Shown: positions 43,575-52,196 of the stretch, piece by piece
Numbering within the stretch: the first letter of the stretch is position 1
Layout: each line of letters begins with the position of its first letter
Source: an uncultured bacterium
GTDB taxonomy: Bacteria; Verrucomicrobiota; Kiritimatiellia; PWTM01
NCBI GenBank assembly: GCA_938010045.1
Contig: CALLFZ010000009.1
Location: 1-64,000, forward strand
DNA length: 64,000 nt
Reading direction: 5' to 3'
The notes under the pieces: generated by a model
Databases searched by the model: none
What the model saw: the letters and a program-made list of their open reading frames with translations, nothing else
What the model was told of the DNA's origin: nothing
Program-made: the position numbers and the translations under genes

Positions 43575-44474
43575 ATGGACCGGTACGACGACATCCGCCC
43601 GAGGAGTGTTGGTGTCCAACGATGGGCCCCCGCGGCGGCTCCGCCGTCCAATCCTTGGACACGCGCGGCTGCCCGGCTCGGCCTTGCGATGTGGCTAATC
43701 GCGACCGGCGCCGGCGCGGCAACGCCATCCGATGAGGTCGGGGCCGCCAACGCGTTCCGTCCGCACGAGCTGCTGCGGGCGGGCCGCGATGATGGTGAGT
43801 CGCCGCGGATTGAGTATCACCTGCTCTGGCCGGAGAGAGGTGAGCCACCCGAGGCGCTGGCGCGGGTGCGCGCGGCGGTCTGGAGCGCGTGGGCGGAGGA
43901 TCCGGACGAGCCCGGCGCCGCGTCCCCGCTGCCGCCGGAGCCGGCCGACGTGGCGCGCGCAATGGCGGCGATCGCGGACCGCGTGGCGGCACGGTACCGC
44001 GAATTCCGCCGCGCGCATCCCGAGGTGCCCGGCGGCTGGAGCGACCGGCGCCGCGTGGACATGGTGTCGCGCGTGGAGCCGTGGCTCTCCATCACCGTCG
44101 CGCGCGAATGGTTCTTTGGCGGCGCGCATCCGGTGCGGCGCATCCGCCACTTTGTGTTCGATCTCGACCGCGGTCGCGCACTCGCGCCAGAGGACGTGTT
44201 TGGCCCAGTGGGAGGGGAGGAGTTTGCGCGCCGCGTCCGCCGCGCGCTGCTCTCGGCGCGGGCCGGTTCGCCCGACGCGCCTCCGGAGGCGGCGGGACTG
44301 TTGCCGGATGCGACGATCGTTCCGACGAACTGGTTCGTGGATCACCGCGGCTTCGGCGTCACCTTTAATGAGGCGGAGATTGCGCCGCGCGTCGCTGGGC
44401 CGATCACGGTGCGCCTCGGCCGCGATGAGGTCGAGGACTTGCTGCGTTCGGCCGGGCCCAAGGAACGCCGATGA
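43575..44474 (+). CDS. DUF3298-type exported protein
   Basis: This 299-residue protein has a late hydrophobic segment (LGLAMWLIATGAGAATP) acting as signal peptide. The C-terminal domain is DUF3298/RsiV-like: WLSITVAREWFFGGAHPVRRIRHFVFD (in two parts), LAPEDVFGPVGGEEF and NWFVDHRGFGVTFNEAEIAP. The start ATG has an excellent Shine-Dalgarno (GGAGGTGA four bases upstream). The first 35 codons contain a dispersed TCCAA..TTGGA palindrome pair, so a repeat has become coding N-terminal sequence. Function is unknown; related domains occur in anti-sigma and peptidoglycan proteins. Confidence 0.72.
   Translation: MDRYDDIRPRSVGVQRWAPAAAPPSNPWTRAAARLGLAMWLIATGAGAATPSDEVGAANAFRPHELLRAGRDDGESPRIEYHLLWPERGEPPEALARVRAAVWSAWAEDPDEPGAASPLPPEPADVARAMAAIADRVAARYREFRRAHPEVPGGWSDRRRVDMVSRVEPWLSITVAREWFFGGAHPVRRIRHFVFDLDRGRALAPEDVFGPVGGEEFARRVRRALLSARAGSPDAPPEAAGLLPDATIVPTNWFVDHRGFGVTFNEAEIAPRVAGPITVRLGRDEVEDLLRSAGPKERR
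43613..43660. repeat. TCCAA-TTGGA palindrome pair inside a coding start
   Basis: GTCCAACGATGGG (43613-43625) and the palindrome GTCCAATCCTTGGAC (43646-43660) match in order and sequence the pair upstream of rpoN (34281-34327). GTCCATGGAC at 43571-43580 is a third related palindrome spanning the start codon. This copy is translated as residues ~13-29 of the DUF3298 protein. Confidence 0.5.
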
Positions 44475-44977
44475 CGAATCGCGCCGCGCGCCGCGGCGTG
44501 TTCGCCGTGGGTGCGACTCGCCACGCCGGCCTCGCTGGATCGCGAGTGGCGGCCGCGGGAACAGTGGCGGCGCGCGTATCCGGCCCCCCCAGTCCTCCTC
44601 GATGGGCGGGGTGATTCGATCCGGGTGCGATTCAACGACGCCGATCTCGATCGCCCGCCGATCGCGAGACGGCGACCGAACGCCGGGATCGTGCGCGCGA
44701 TCGCCGCCGAGCACGACCTGAACCGTGTACCGTTCTGGCGACAGCTCGTTGGCATCGAGGCGGCGGCCCACAGCCGTTCCGTGCGTCGTGAGGGCGCGGC
44801 GCGCTGCGCCGCCGCGCGCGGCGGGGGGACGCCGGAACCCGGCGAGCATTGAGCAGATCAACGCCGACGAGTCCCGCCGCGTCGCACGCGGTCTCGGCCG
44901 GCGCGAGTGCGGCGTGCGGTCGCCTCGGCCGATGCGTGGCGCGCGCGGGCTACTTGCCGATTCGCGGCGGGCGGCGG
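44475..44977. other. Intergenic region, no confident gene
   Basis: In this 500-bp gap the plus-strand frame 44511-44852 (GTG start) stays open and is in phase with the preceding DUF3298 gene, but it shows no recognisable domain and its end is Ala/Arg-rich. It may be a decayed C-terminal extension or chance open sequence. No repeat family member was found. Confidence 0.4.
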
Positions 44978-45439
44978 ATGATGGCCGTAATGTCGAGCCG
45001 CAGTACATCCTTCAACATCACAATCGTCGCGGGTCTCATGGCGTGGACGCTGGCGCAGGCGATCAAGCTCACGCGGGGCGGCATCCGGCAGCGGCGACTC
45101 GACTTCCGGCTGCTCTTCAGCACCGGCGGGATGCCGAGCGCGCACACCGCGATGGTCTGCGCGATGGCGACGTCCATCGGTCTCCGCGAAGGGTTCCACA
45201 GCTCGATCTTCGCGCTCGCGCTCGCATTCGCGGCAGTGGTGATGTTCGACGCGCAGAGCGTCCGCCACGCGGCCGGACAGCAGGCACGGCTGTTGAACCA
45301 GATCGTCGACGAGCTGTTCCGCGAGCACAAGCTATCAGAGCACAAGCTCGCGGAGCTGCTCGGCCACACACGGCTCGAGGTGTTCGCAGGCCTCTTGACC
45401 GGCGTTCTCGTGGCCCTCGCGGTTCACCATTGGCTTTGA
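44978..45439 (+). CDS. Divergent PAP2-family (DUF212/YuiD) membrane protein
   Basis: This 153-residue protein has membrane helices and the DUF212 pattern. NITIVAGLMAWTLAQAIKL is followed by FSTGGMPSAHTAMVCAMATS, a PAP2-like SxHT active-site block, and VMFDAQSVRHAAGQQARLLN. The C-terminus reads LLGHTRLEVFAGLLTGVLVAL. Relatives are annotated as divergent PAP2 or acid-phosphatase-like, and the substrate (lipid or isoprenyl phosphate) is unproven. Adjacent ATGs at 44978 and 44981 follow a GGCGGGCGGCGG stretch. Confidence 0.85.
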   Translation: MMAVMSSRSTSFNITIVAGLMAWTLAQAIKLTRGGIRQRRLDFRLLFSTGGMPSAHTAMVCAMATSIGLREGFHSSIFALALAFAAVVMFDAQSVRHAAGQQARLLNQIVDELFREHKLSEHKLAELLGHTRLEVFAGLLTGVLVALAVHHWL

Positions 45440-45458
45440 TTGCGAACGCCATTTGTGA

Positions 45459-45486
45459 TTGCGTTTTCCGCGGGGCGAGCTATCAT
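45459..45486 (+). promoter_or_regulatory. Candidate promoter of the HU gene
   Basis: TTGCGT (45459-45464) and TATCAT (45481-45486) are 16 bases apart, about 55 bases before the HU start codon. A purine-rich AAAGGGACGG ribosome site follows. Confidence 0.5.
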
Positions 45487-45541
45487 CGCGCGCGGAATGG
45501 GTAGGCCGCCGCACCGCGGCCGAGGACAGAAAGGGACGGAC

Positions 45542-45823
45542 ATGCCGAAGATGACCAAGTCGAAGATGCTGGCCGAGATCGCCGAGGCTGCGGGTATCAG
45601 CCGCAAGCAGGCCGCTGCTGCCGTGGACAAGCTCGTCTCTCTCGCCTACAAGAACGCGAAGGACGGGTTCATGATTCCGGGATTGGGCAAGCTCGTGTTG
45701 GTGAACCGCAAGGCGCGCATGGGGCGTAATCCGGCCACCGGTGAGCAGATCAAGATCCCGGCGAAGAAGGTGCTGAAGTTCCGCATCGCGAAGGCCGCAA
45801 AGGAGGCTGTGCTGGGCAAGTAA
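45542..45823 (+). CDS. hup: HU-family DNA-binding protein
   Basis: This 93-residue basic protein is a nucleoid-associated HU/IHF-type dimer. Helices 1-2 read KSKMLAEIAEAAGISRKQAAAAVDKL in two parts. The body strand is GFMIPGLGKLVLVNRKAR, and the DNA-embracing arm carries GRNPATGEQIKIPAKKVLKFR with the conserved RNPATG loop Pro. It has its own promoter candidate and a terminator just downstream, so it is a single-gene unit. The ATG has AAAGGGACGG upstream. Confidence 0.93.
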   Translation: MPKMTKSKMLAEIAEAAGISRKQAAAAVDKLVSLAYKNAKDGFMIPGLGKLVLVNRKARMGRNPATGEQIKIPAKKVLKFRIAKAAKEAVLGK

Positions 45824-45846
45824 GTCGGGCGACCAGCACACTCATG

Positions 45847-45881
45847 GAATCGCGGCCCGGCCCGGGTCGCGATTCTGTTTT
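45847..45881 (+). terminator. Rho-independent-like terminator after the HU gene
   Basis: GAATCGCG (45847-45854) and CGCGATTC (45868-45875) form an 8-bp stem with GC-rich inner bases that extend it, followed by TGTTTT. It ends the HU transcript about 25 bases past the stop. Confidence 0.65.
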
Positions 45882-45905
45882 GACGCCCGAGACGGGGTGA
45901 ACGAC

Positions 45906-46385
45906 ATGGATCCATTGCTCAAGCTGTTGAAGGTGCGCGGGCGAGAGTCGGTCGAAAACCTCGCCGCGATGCTCGATCTCACGCCCGACGAGGTCCGCGC
46001 GCGCATCGCGGACTATGAGCGGCGCGGTATTATTCGCGGGTATCGCGCGGTGCTGAACGAGGAATCGCTCGAGGAGGAGAAGGTCGTCGCCGTCATCGAG
46101 GTCAAGGTCGTGCCCGAGCGCGAGGGTGGGTTCGACCGCATTGCGCACCGCATCTGCCGGTTTCCCGAGGTCGTCTCGGCCTACCTGATGAGCGGGCAGG
46201 CGGACCTGCTGCTGTTCATCGAGGGACCGGACTTGCACACCGTGGCGCGGTTCGTGAGCGAGAAGCTCGCGCTGATTCCTGGCGTTACCTCGACGACGAC
46301 CTCGTTCATGCTGAAGACCTACAAGAGCCACGGCTTTCTGATGGATGCGCCCGATGAGCATGAACGCCTCTCGGTCTCACCCTGA
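45906..46385 (+). CDS. Lrp/AsnC-family transcriptional regulator
   Basis: This 159-residue regulator has an N-terminal HTH (ESVENLAAMLDLTPDEVRAR, then YERRGIIRGYRAVLN). A RAM ligand-binding domain follows (VVAVIEVKVVPEREGGF, then LMSGQADLLLFIEGPDL). It overlaps the following aminotransferase, so it probably controls or senses the amino-acid product of that gene. The ATG at 45906 has GGGG upstream; a GTG nine bases earlier is possible. Confidence 0.85.
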   Translation: MDPLLKLLKVRGRESVENLAAMLDLTPDEVRARIADYERRGIIRGYRAVLNEESLEEEKVVAVIEVKVVPEREGGFDRIAHRICRFPEVVSAYLMSGQADLLLFIEGPDLHTVARFVSEKLALIPGVTSTTTSFMLKTYKSHGFLMDAPDEHERLSVSP

Positions 46386-47559
46386 CCGCGTCGCCGCGCA
46401 CGTGCGCGCGCTGCCGCGATCGGGGATTCGCGACTTCTTCGACATCGTTAGCACGATGCGCGATGTGATCAGCCTCGGCATCGGAGAGCCCGACTTCGAC
46501 ACGCCGTGGCGCGTGCGCGAAGCGGCGATCTACGCGCTCGAGCGCGGCGCGACGCACTACACCTCGAATCTCGGTCTGCTGCGGTTGCGCCGCGCGATCT
46601 GCGCGTTCGTGCGGCGCACCTACGGCGTCGAGTACGATCCGGAGAGCGAGTGCATCGTCACGGTCGGCGTGAGCGAGGCGGCGGACCTTGCGGTGCGGGC
46701 GCTCGTGAACCCGGGCGACGGCGTGATGTTCCACCAGCCGTGCTACGTCTCCTACGAGCCGCTCGTGCGGCTCGCGCATGGCGACCCCCTGCCCGTGCCG
46801 ACGACGCGCAAGACCGGCTTCCGGCTCACGCGTGAGCTGCTCGAACGCCATGCGGCGCCCCACGCCCGCGTGCTGATCCTCAACTTCCCGAACAACCCGA
46901 CCGGCGCCGCGTTGGACCTGCCCGAACTGGAGGAGATCGCGCGCTTCGCGATCGAGCGCGATCTCATCGTTCTCGCCGACGAGATCTACGGCGAACTGCG
47001 CTACGACGGCGAACCGGTCAGCCTCGCGGCGTTGCCGGGCATGCGCGAGCGGTGCATCTTTCTGCACGGATTTTCCAAGGCGTTTGCGATGACCGGTTTC
47101 CGGCTCGGATTCGCGTGCGCGCCCGCGCCGCTGGTGGAGGCGATGATGAAGATCCACCAGTACACGATGCTGTGCGCGCCGACGCTGAGCCAGGAGGCGG
47201 CCATCGAGGCGTTGAACGATCCCGAACGCGATGTGGCGCCGATGCGCGAGGAGTACCGCGCGCGGCGAAACCTACTGCTGCGAGCGTTCGGCGAGATGGG
47301 GCTGCCGGTGGTCGAGCCGCGCGGCGCCTTCTATATGTTTCCCTACATCGGGCACCTGGGCTTGAGCTCGCGCGAGTTCGCGCTGAAGCTGCTGGAAGAG
47401 GAGCGGGTGGCGGTCGTGCCAGGCGACGTGTTTGGTCCGACCGGCGCCGGTCACGTGCGGTGTTCCTACGCGACCGCGATGGACGACCTCAAAGAGGCCG
47501 CGCGCCGGATCGGAGCCTTCGTCGCGCGCCATGCTCCCGTTTGCCGCGCCCCCGTCTGA
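46345..47559 (+). CDS. Class I/II PLP aminotransferase
   Basis: This 404-residue fold-type I aminotransferase (AspC/PatA-like group) has VISLGIGEPDFDTP, THYTSNLGLLRLR, NFPNNPTGAALDL, LADEIYGELRYDG, the PLP Lys in HGFSKAFAMTGFRLGF and a C-terminal VRCSYATAMDDL. The gene starts inside the Lrp/AsnC gene (about 40-base overlap), with further ATGs at 46354 and 46360 as options. Substrate is unknown: aspartate, aromatic or branched amino acids are all possible. Confidence 0.9.
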   Translation: MRPMSMNASRSHPDRVAAHVRALPRSGIRDFFDIVSTMRDVISLGIGEPDFDTPWRVREAAIYALERGATHYTSNLGLLRLRRAICAFVRRTYGVEYDPESECIVTVGVSEAADLAVRALVNPGDGVMFHQPCYVSYEPLVRLAHGDPLPVPTTRKTGFRLTRELLERHAAPHARVLILNFPNNPTGAALDLPELEEIARFAIERDLIVLADEIYGELRYDGEPVSLAALPGMRERCIFLHGFSKAFAMTGFRLGFACAPAPLVEAMMKIHQYTMLCAPTLSQEAAIEALNDPERDVAPMREEYRARRNLLLRAFGEMGLPVVEPRGAFYMFPYIGHLGLSSREFALKLLEEERVAVVPGDVFGPTGAGHVRCSYATAMDDLKEAARRIGAFVARHAPVCRAPV

Positions 47560-48119
47560 CCCGTCCCCGGCGCCGAGACAACGGAGACTCCGGTGCGCGT
47601 GACATCCGCGTTCCTGCTCGCACTGAGGTGCTCTCCCTGCCTCCAGCCCGGCTCGCGGTGGCAGAGTGCCCGGGAACCTAGCAGGCCGGCGCGCGAGCCC
47701 GCCGTCGGTTCTCGTCAGCGCGGCACCGGTTGGATCCGGCCGGCGCGCGCCGGCACGCTTCCCAGAACGATCGTGACTGAGTCCCACGGAGGCGAGCGCA
47801 GTCAACCGAGAGTGCCCCGTAAGGACCCTCAAGGGATGGTCGGGGACCGCGGTCGGCGTCGTGAATAGCGCCGAGACGAAGGTTTCCCGCAGTGCCTTCA
47901 TCATCAGGCCGTGCCGCATCCGTCCCACGGGTCCCCGCCCGAACGCCGCGATTCGCGGCCTTCGCCCACAGCGCCAGCGGCCGGCTCTGGCCGGTAGTCT
48001 GAACAGTCCGAGCAGTGGTGGGGTGGGCTGCCGCGAGGTGGTGCGCTGCGGTCGGCCGAAGTGCCCGCGGACGCCCGGCACCTCGACGAACGAGCACTAT
48101 AGCGAACCGAAGAAAGTCT
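47560..48119. other. Intergenic region, no gene seen
   Basis: This stretch of about 560 bp between the aminotransferase and the hsdM remnant has open frames in several phases but no recognised domain, and no copies of the intergenic dodecamer. Given the decayed hsdM downstream it may be old mobile or restriction-system DNA. Confidence 0.4.
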
Positions 48120-48888
48120 GTGAATCTTCCAACTACCTCGAACGGAGCAACGATCGGCGATGAGAACCAGCTCTGGACGATGGCCGACGACCTGCGCGGC
48201 AGTATGGACGCCGCCGAGCACAAGCACGTGGTCCTCGGCCGGATCTTTCGAAACTATGTCTCGGATGCCTTCGAGGAGCAGCACGAGCGACTCGAAACCG
48301 GGCGCGCGCAGGGTGCTGACCCCGAAGACCCCGCCGAGTACCCCGCGATCAACATCCTCTGGGTGCTGCCCGCGGCGCGCTGGTTGCACCTCAAGGCCCA
48401 GGCCAAGTCGTCCACCATCGGCCAGCTCGTGGACGACGCCATGGCCGCGATCGAGCGCGATAACCCGGCGCTGAACGACGTGCTCCCCAAGGACTACGCC
48501 CGCGCCGCGCTCGATAAGCAGCGCCTGGCCAGCTCACTGATCTGTTTCGCAACATCCTGGCCGGTGACGAACAAGCCCGTGCCAAAGGCGTGCTGGTCCG
48601 GGTTACGAATACTTCATGTCGCAGTTCACCAGCGCCAAGGGCAGGAAGGGCGGAGAGCTCTACATCCCGCGCTGCGTGGTCCGACTCCTGGTCGAGATGC
48701 TGGAGCCCTACCGTGGGCGCGTCTATGACTCCGGCTGTGGTTCGGGCGGCATGTTGGTGCAACCGATGGAGTTCATCCGCGCCCACGCTACCGGCAACGT
48801 CAACCTGCCTACGCCGAAGCTCCGGCAGGCCGGCGGCGGCTGCGCCCGGGACGATATCTCCATCTATGGCCAGGAGTTCAACCACCTG
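48120..48888 (+). pseudogene. hsdM: Decayed type I restriction-modification methyltransferase (hsdM)
   Basis: From a GTG at 48120 the frame reads as the HsdM N-terminus: [57 protein letters not shown]. At about 48541 the frame breaks; alignment to the usual LIDLFRNI sequence implies loss of one of two tandem GATC tetramers. A second break at ~48603 is a 1-base loss in the YEYF codons. The third frame continues [41 protein letters not shown] and DISIYGQE, then stops matching at ~48888, before the catalytic NPPF motif. hsdS and hsdR are absent. It cannot encode an active enzyme. Confidence 0.82.
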
Positions 48889-49183
48889 TCACATCCTGGT
48901 TTCCGGTGGTCACGTTTTGGGGTTGTTTCCCTCGTGGTTGAGCTCCTGCCAGAGAGCGCCGTTTGCCTCCCGCGAGGGGTAAACAATTTTTTCACGCCGG
49001 CACCCGATGCACCTCTGCCGGCGTCCGATCGTTCAACGCCGTGGGCGGTCGGCAGTGCGACGCGCGTGCTTGATTCCTGGTGTGATGAGAGGCAGTGTCT
49101 GCGCGTCGGAAGGCGCATTCTTAGCGACATTCTCGGCGGCATCAGGACAGAGCGAGCAGACGATGTCAGGGGCTGAACGTGCG
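48889..49183. other. Gap after the hsdM remnant
   Basis: These 295 bases follow the breakpoint of hsdM and lead into the DPP-IV gene. No domain is recognisable; the sequence has a somewhat lower GC content around 48900-49000. Confidence 0.4.
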
Positions 49184-51544
49184 ATGGTACGGTTGATGCG
49201 TCGTTTCGTTGACATGGTCGCCGCGGTGGCCTTTGCGTGGGGAGGTGGCGTCGTGGTTGCGGAGGAGGAGGGGGGGGCTTGGGAGCGGCTCGTTGTGCGC
49301 GGCGAATTTCGAGTGAACTGGAGCGCGGATGGGAGCTCGCTCTGGTACCGGGTGCGAACCGGACCGGAGTCGTACGAGTATGTGCGCGTGTGGACCCACA
49401 CCGGCGTCCGGCAGACGGGGCCTGATCCGGCGGCGATCGGACTGCCGCCCGCCGCTCCGCTGAGATCGTCCGCCATGACGGCCGAGCGCCGGCCCACGCG
49501 TCGCACGGGGCTGCCGATCCGGCTCCGATTCACCAACGTGACAGATCGAGCGGTTGAGCTTCGCTGGATCAACGTCGAAAGGCAGGCGGTGTCCTACGGC
49601 CGGCTCGAGGCTGGGGCGCGCCGAGTCCAGCCGACATTCGAGGGCCATGTGTGGCTGATTCGCGATGCGGATGCGGGCACGGATTGGGCGGTCTTCGAGG
49701 CGGAGAACGATGCAACGGTCATTGTGGACGGACCGGGCCGCGCGGATGTGCGGCCGCGCGTTGGCGACACCCAGCGCGGAACACCGTCGCCCAACGGCCG
49801 TTGGCGAGCCTGGGTGGAAAGCAACCGCGTGTGGCTGGCCGACATGCGTGACGGTTCAGGCCGCCCTTTGGCCACCGCCTTCGACGGACGGCCGGCGTTC
49901 GATACCGCAATCCAGTGGTCGCCGGACTCGTCCGCGTTTGTGGTCTCACATGGCCGGCCGGTTCCGCCTCGGACGATCCCGCTGGTCGAAACTCGGCCGG
50001 CGGATTCCATCCATCCGCGCCTGATCCGCGTCCCGTACGTCAAGCCCGGCGATCCCCTGCCGCAGCCGGTGCCGGTGCTGTTCCGGCTGGATTCGACCGG
50101 CGGGCACGAGTGGGTCGCAATCGAAACGCCATGGGCGACCAACTCCGTCCGCGAACGTCTGCACATTCCGGTTCGTTGGGCGCCGGCCGGCCGGGAGTTC
50201 TACTTCGACCACAACCAGCGCGGACACCAGGTGTTTCGGATTCTGGCGGTGGACGCCCGGACCGGCACAACGCGGTGCGTTGTGGAGGAGACGAGCGCGA
50301 CCTTCGTGGACGCCGCGCACAAGACTTGGCGCCACTGGCTGGACGAGACCGGCGAATTGATCTGGATGAGCGAGCGTGACGGATGGTGTCATCTATGGTT
50401 GTGGGACGTGCGCACGGGGCAACCGATTCGACAGCTCACCCACGGGGAGTGGGTGGTGCGCGAAGTGCTGCGGGTGGATGAAGGGCGGCGCGAGGTCTGG
50501 TTCCTCGCGGGCGGCCGCCGGCCAGGCGAGGATCCGTATCACCGGCATTTGTGCCGCGTGAGTCTGGACGGCAGCGACGTGGTGCAGCTCACCGAGGCCG
50601 ACGGCGACCATGAGGTTGAGTTCTCGCCGAACGGTGAATGGTTCGTGGCGCGCTGGTCACGCCCTGACCACCCGCCGGTGCATGAACTGCGCGCGGCCCG
50701 GGATGGCCGACTGATCGCGATCCTCGAGCGGGCAGACATCTCCGCCCTGTTGGCTGCGGGTTGGACGCTGCCCGAGCGCCTCTGCGCGCCGGGGCGGGAC
50801 GGTCGCACCGAGATCTGGGGCGTCGTGATCCGGCCGGCCGGTTTTGATCCGACAAAGCGGTATCCGGTCGTGGAGAACGTCTACGCTGGGCCGCATGGAC
50901 ATCACGCGCCCGCGCGCTTCGAGCTGCTTAAGTACCAGCATCAGATCGCGAACCTCGGGATGGTGGTGGTGATGGCCGATGGGATGGGCACGAATCATCG
51001 CGGCAAGCGCTTCCACGATGTCTGCTGGAAGAACCTGCGCGATGCCGGCTTTCCGGATCGCATCGCGTGGCTGCGCGCGGTGGCGGCGGAGCGTCCGTGG
51101 ATGGATCTCTCGCGGGTCGGCATCTACGGCGGCAGCGCGGGCGGGCAGAACGCGGTGCGCGCGCTGATCGAGCATGCGGACGTCTACAGCGTGGCGGTCG
51201 CCGACTGCGGTTGCCATGACAACCGGATGGACAAGCGCTGGTGGAACGAGCAATGGCTGGGATGGCCGGTGGATGAGAGCTACGAGCGAAGCTCGAACGT
51301 CGCCGATGCGCACCGGCTGCGTGGACATCTGTTGCTGCTCGTGGGCGAGCTCGATCGCAACGTGGATCCCGCCAGCACCTACCAGTTGGCCGGCGCGCTG
51401 CAACGGGCCGGCATTTCGTTCGAGTTCATGCCGATCCTTGGAGCGGGGCACGGCGCGGCCGAGACGCCGTACGGTTCGCGCCTCCGCGCCGAGTTTCTTG
51501 CGCGGCATCTGCTCGGCGCTTCACGCTCGCCGGCCGACCCCTAG
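49184..51544 (+). CDS. DPP-IV-type S9 serine peptidase with pVHL-like beta-domain insert
   Basis: This 786-residue exported peptidase has a signal-like N-terminus (MVAAVAFAWGGGVVVAEEE), a beta-propeller-type region and an alpha/beta-hydrolase domain. The catalytic Ser lies in GIYGGSAGGQ (~650), Asp in GELDRNVDPAS (~723) and His in GAGHGAAE (~755). Near the N-terminus, residues ~108-182 break the propeller with a segment resembling the pVHL beta domain: LRFTNVTDRAVELRWIN, SYGRLEAG and TFEGHVWLIRDADAG. pVHL has the same order (W-N/D, Y-x-x-L-x-x-G, GHLWLFRDA). The ATG at 49184 has AGGGG ten bases upstream; 49163 and 49196 are alternatives. Confidence 0.82.
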   Translation: MVRLMRRFVDMVAAVAFAWGGGVVVAEEEGGAWERLVVRGEFRVNWSADGSSLWYRVRTGPESYEYVRVWTHTGVRQTGPDPAAIGLPPAAPLRSSAMTAERRPTRRTGLPIRLRFTNVTDRAVELRWINVERQAVSYGRLEAGARRVQPTFEGHVWLIRDADAGTDWAVFEAENDATVIVDGPGRADVRPRVGDTQRGTPSPNGRWRAWVESNRVWLADMRDGSGRPLATAFDGRPAFDTAIQWSPDSSAFVVSHGRPVPPRTIPLVETRPADSIHPRLIRVPYVKPGDPLPQPVPVLFRLDSTGGHEWVAIETPWATNSVRERLHIPVRWAPAGREFYFDHNQRGHQVFRILAVDARTGTTRCVVEETSATFVDAAHKTWRHWLDETGELIWMSERDGWCHLWLWDVRTGQPIRQLTHGEWVVREVLRVDEGRREVWFLAGGRRPGEDPYHRHLCRVSLDGSDVVQLTEADGDHEVEFSPNGEWFVARWSRPDHPPVHELRAARDGRLIAILERADISALLAAGWTLPERLCAPGRDGRTEIWGVVIRPAGFDPTKRYPVVENVYAGPHGHHAPARFELLKYQHQIANLGMVVVMADGMGTNHRGKRFHDVCWKNLRDAGFPDRIAWLRAVAAERPWMDLSRVGIYGGSAGGQNAVRALIEHADVYSVAVADCGCHDNRMDKRWWNEQWLGWPVDESYERSSNVADAHRLRGHLLLLVGELDRNVDPASTYQLAGALQRAGISFEFMPILGAGHGAAETPYGSRLRAEFLARHLLGASRSPADP

Positions 51545-52196
51545 GCAAGGATCGCCACCGAGACGTGGACGCTCGGCGCCGACCATGCTCACCGTGTGGG
51601 GGGACCGTCTCGGGGCCATCCGCATCGTCGCCGCTCCTCGGCGGTCAGCGTGAATTTGTCGCCCATGGGGTGGTTCCATGGGTTGGTTGGCGAGGTCGAC
51701 TCGCCGGGCGGATGGTTTGAGGCCAGCGGATCCGTGCGGGCGATCCGGCTGTTCCGGGGCGCCGTGGGGTGTTTGTTCCTCGGATCGTCGGTGCGGGGGT
51801 CCGGCCCTTGGGTTCGCGGCTCGGCGAACGAATGAGACCCCGCGCCGCGGAGAGCTTTCGCGTCACAAAGAGCGGGTCACATCGGTCGCGCCTCGACATT
51901 GGACCACCTCTTCGCACGGTTGTCCTGCTCGGGGCGTGCTGTCCGCCGGTCGGCTCGCTTCGCTGATGTGTGTTGGTTCACGGCGGGCCCAAGTGGCGCT
52001 GCGCTTCGCTGGGCCCCGACCACCCCAGGCCGCGCTCACCGGGAGCGGTGAGAGGGCATGACCAGGCGGTTGTTCGTCGCCGCAGGCGCCGACTGCGGCC
52101 CATCGAGCTCCTTCCCTCTTGGAGTAGGTGTCGAAAGGAGGCATCCAGTGTGGTGCTCGCTTGCCGGTGGGAGCACGCCCGCCCAGAATCAGCATC
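51545..52196. other. Intergenic region, no gene seen
   Basis: This gap of 650 bp holds no recognisable domain. A GGCCCAAGTGGCGCTGCGC stretch (from 51986) is partly palindromic, and an AAAGGAGG ribosome-site-like sequence lies at ~52134 but leads only to a 23-codon frame. It may be mobile-element debris. Confidence 0.4.

Noticed and set aside
44511-44852. Possible 113-residue gene after DUF3298
   Set aside because: It has a GTG start without Shine-Dalgarno, no recognisable domain and a low-complexity end; kept only as a comment in the intergenic entry.
43695-45008. A 437-codon open frame on the minus strand
   Set aside because: It is opposite the DUF3298 gene, is Arg/Pro/His-rich without any domain, and has the composition expected from reading the wrong strand of GC-rich coding DNA.
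47272-48081. A 269-codon minus-strand frame beyond the aminotransferase
   Set aside because: Its C-terminal half is antisense to the aminotransferase gene and the rest has no domain.
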